A DNA stretch of 64,000 bases. Source: Cytobacillus solani. GTDB taxonomy: Bacteria > Bacillota > Bacilli > Bacillales > Cytobacillaceae. Shown piece after piece: positions 63,119 to 64,000 of this stretch. Position 1 is the first letter of the stretch; the number at the start of each line of letters is the position of its first letter. A model generated the notes under the pieces. That model made no database searches and was not told the origin of the DNA. It worked only from the letters and a program-made list of their open reading frames with translations. A program made the position numbers and the translations under genes. The stretch covers positions 2,403,058 to 2,467,057 of the forward strand of contig NZ_LJIX01000006.1 of the NCBI RefSeq assembly GCF_001420595.1. Reading direction: 5' to 3'.

Positions 63119-63700
63119 ATGACAAATCAGCAACTGAAATTAAGATCTATGATTGTTACTGCATTATTCGCTGCTATTATCGGTGTTTTGGCACAAATAA
63201 CAATTCCCCTCCCGCAAGTTCCGATAACTGGACAAACACTGGCCATCGGATTAGCTGCAACGATTCTCGGTTCCCGCTATGGAACGCTTTCAGTTTTACT
63301 ATATTTAATCATTGGTTCAACTGGTGTACCTGTATTTGCAGAACTTTCAGGTGGAATTTCTAAATTGGTTGGACCAACAGGTGGCTTTTTAGTTGGTTTT
63401 GTACCAGCAGCATTTATCATAGGCTTCTATATGGAAAAAACAAGTTTTACTTTTAAAAATGCAATGATTGCAAATACAATCGGGATGATCATTACTTTAG
63501 CATTTGGAACCACTTGGCTAAAAATATCAGCGGATCTTACATGGACAATGGCTTTAGCTGGCGGGTTTACTCCGTTCCTCGTAGTTGGTTTGATTAAAGC
63601 AGCACTTGCATCATGGATCGGCATCATCATTCGAAAAAGATTAGTTTCTGCAAAGCTCTTATTTTCCACTCATCCTAATATTAAGCAAGAATCACTATAA
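63119..63700 (+). CDS. bioY: BioY, biotin ECF transporter substrate-binding unit
   Basis: A 193-residue membrane protein with six predicted helices. Motifs QITIPLPQVPITGQTLAIGLAATILGSRYGTLSVLLYLIIG and GPTGGFLVGFVPAAF are BioY signatures. It imports biotin, alone or with an EcfAA'T module located elsewhere. GAGAGGAG lies upstream of the ATG. The operator makes the biotin link very firm. Confidence 0.95.
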   Translation: MTNQQLKLRSMIVTALFAAIIGVLAQITIPLPQVPITGQTLAIGLAATILGSRYGTLSVLLYLIIGSTGVPVFAELSGGISKLVGPTGGFLVGFVPAAFIIGFYMEKTSFTFKNAMIANTIGMIITLAFGTTWLKISADLTWTMALAGGFTPFLVVGLIKAALASWIGIIIRKRLVSAKLLFSTHPNIKQESL

Positions 63701-63705
63701 AAGTA

Positions 63706-63729
63706 AGGGGCTGTTGATCAACAGCCCCT
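63706..63729. terminator. Bidirectional terminator
   Basis: A perfect 24-base palindrome AGGGGCTGTTGA / TCAACAGCCCCT between bioY and the convergent membrane gene, followed by ATTTTCG. Confidence 0.8.
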
Positions 63730-64000
63730 ATTTTCGTATATGTTTCTTCACCATAAAATGCCTCATAATAAATGGCGTCCCCAAAATAGCTGGAATGATG
63801 TAATAGCTTAGACGGTAAAACATTATAATTAACAGGCTAAGTTCTGCAGGCACACCCTTTGTCTCCATTCCAATTAGAAAAACGAGATCAAAGGAGCCAA
63901 TTCCCCCAGGAATCAGGCTTATAATACCAGCACATGCAGAAATGATTACAATTGGAAATACTTTCGTAAAAGGGACAGACACACCTAAAAAATTTGCGAT
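63728..64000 (-). CDS. Flippase-like membrane protein (LPG synthase TM / UPF0104 family), C-terminal part only
   Basis: The frame is open to the right edge; 90 residues are seen. It has GGIGSFDLVFLIGMETKGVP and LIIMFYRLSYYIIPAILG, the hallmarks of the MprF/YbhN-type membrane domain, and ends with a short basic tail (RHFMVKKHIRK). It has no C-terminal synthase domain, so it is probably not a full MprF. The start is outside the window. Confidence 0.8.
   Translation of the reverse strand: MANFLGVSVPFTKVFPIVIISACAGIISLIPGGIGSFDLVFLIGMETKGVPAELSLLIIMFYRLSYYIIPAILGTPFIMRHFMVKKHIRK

Overview
The window looks like a chromosomal segment of a facultatively anaerobic, endospore-forming member of the Bacillaceae. 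The evidence is low GC, strong GGAGG-type ribosome binding sites, frequent TTG/GTG starts, short U-rich intrinsic terminators, and many Bacillus-type genes: desKR, yceCD, ypbS, ykuS, yvgK-modAB, a CotF-like coat protein, a YaaH-like spore hydrolase and dacC. A periplasmic-type nitrate reductase (nap) cluster in such a background recalls denitrifying Bacillus/Neobacillus species. The species is an inference; there is no rRNA, tRNA, CRISPR array, prophage or intact IS element in the window.

Layout. Bases 1-1940 hold the N-terminal half of a membrane histidine kinase and a prolyl-4-hydroxylase. Bases 1.9-8.4 kb form a thiamine salvage operon (tenA-thiZ-thiX-thiY-thiW-thiD-thiM-thiE, minus strand) preceded by two complete TPP riboswitches in tandem, each with its own terminator. 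Next come ilvE and the membrane-fluidity module des-desK-desR. Bases 12.7-20.5 kb carry ypuA and other small Bacillus genes, a fossil of a DEAD-box helicase, a CotF-like coat protein, a zinc alcohol dehydrogenase, a SUV3-like helicase and a YceI protein. Bases 20.7-33.6 kb hold cell-wall enzymes (dacC, a class A PBP, a LysM-GH18 spore hydrolase), two DNA-repair genes (alkyltransferase-like protein, Mug), ppiB, yceCD, an orphan MHYT-PAS-PAS histidine kinase and an unassigned structured RNA with a terminator at 27.27-27.38 kb.

Bases 33.8-37.1 kb contain small zinc-binding and hypothetical proteins, a YdjO-like gene that seems to start at ATT, an MFS transporter and a nupC gene destroyed by an internal deletion. 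Bases 37.2-42.8 kb are the nap cluster (napG-napA-napB-napD-napF/G-napH in transcription order). Its NapA carries both a Tat motif and a lipobox. There is no napC, so electrons probably pass from quinol through NapH/NapG-type iron-sulfur proteins. Farther right are dhaS with a perfect cre site, a Sco protein, a DUF3231 protein, a penicillin acylase, an ABC-F ATPase, and molybdate uptake (yvgK, modA, modB), which would supply the NapA cofactor. A cupredoxin, a CAP-domain protein and pflB-pflA behind an Fnr-type site follow. The right end has two decayed membrane genes, a MITE-like repeat, the NAD salvage pair pncB-nadE, BirA-controlled bioY and the tail of a flippase-like protein.

Taken together, nap, mod and pfl suggest nitrate respiration plus mixed-acid fermentation under low oxygen. 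The riboswitches, bioY, pncB-nadE and the thi genes suggest strong reliance on vitamin salvage.
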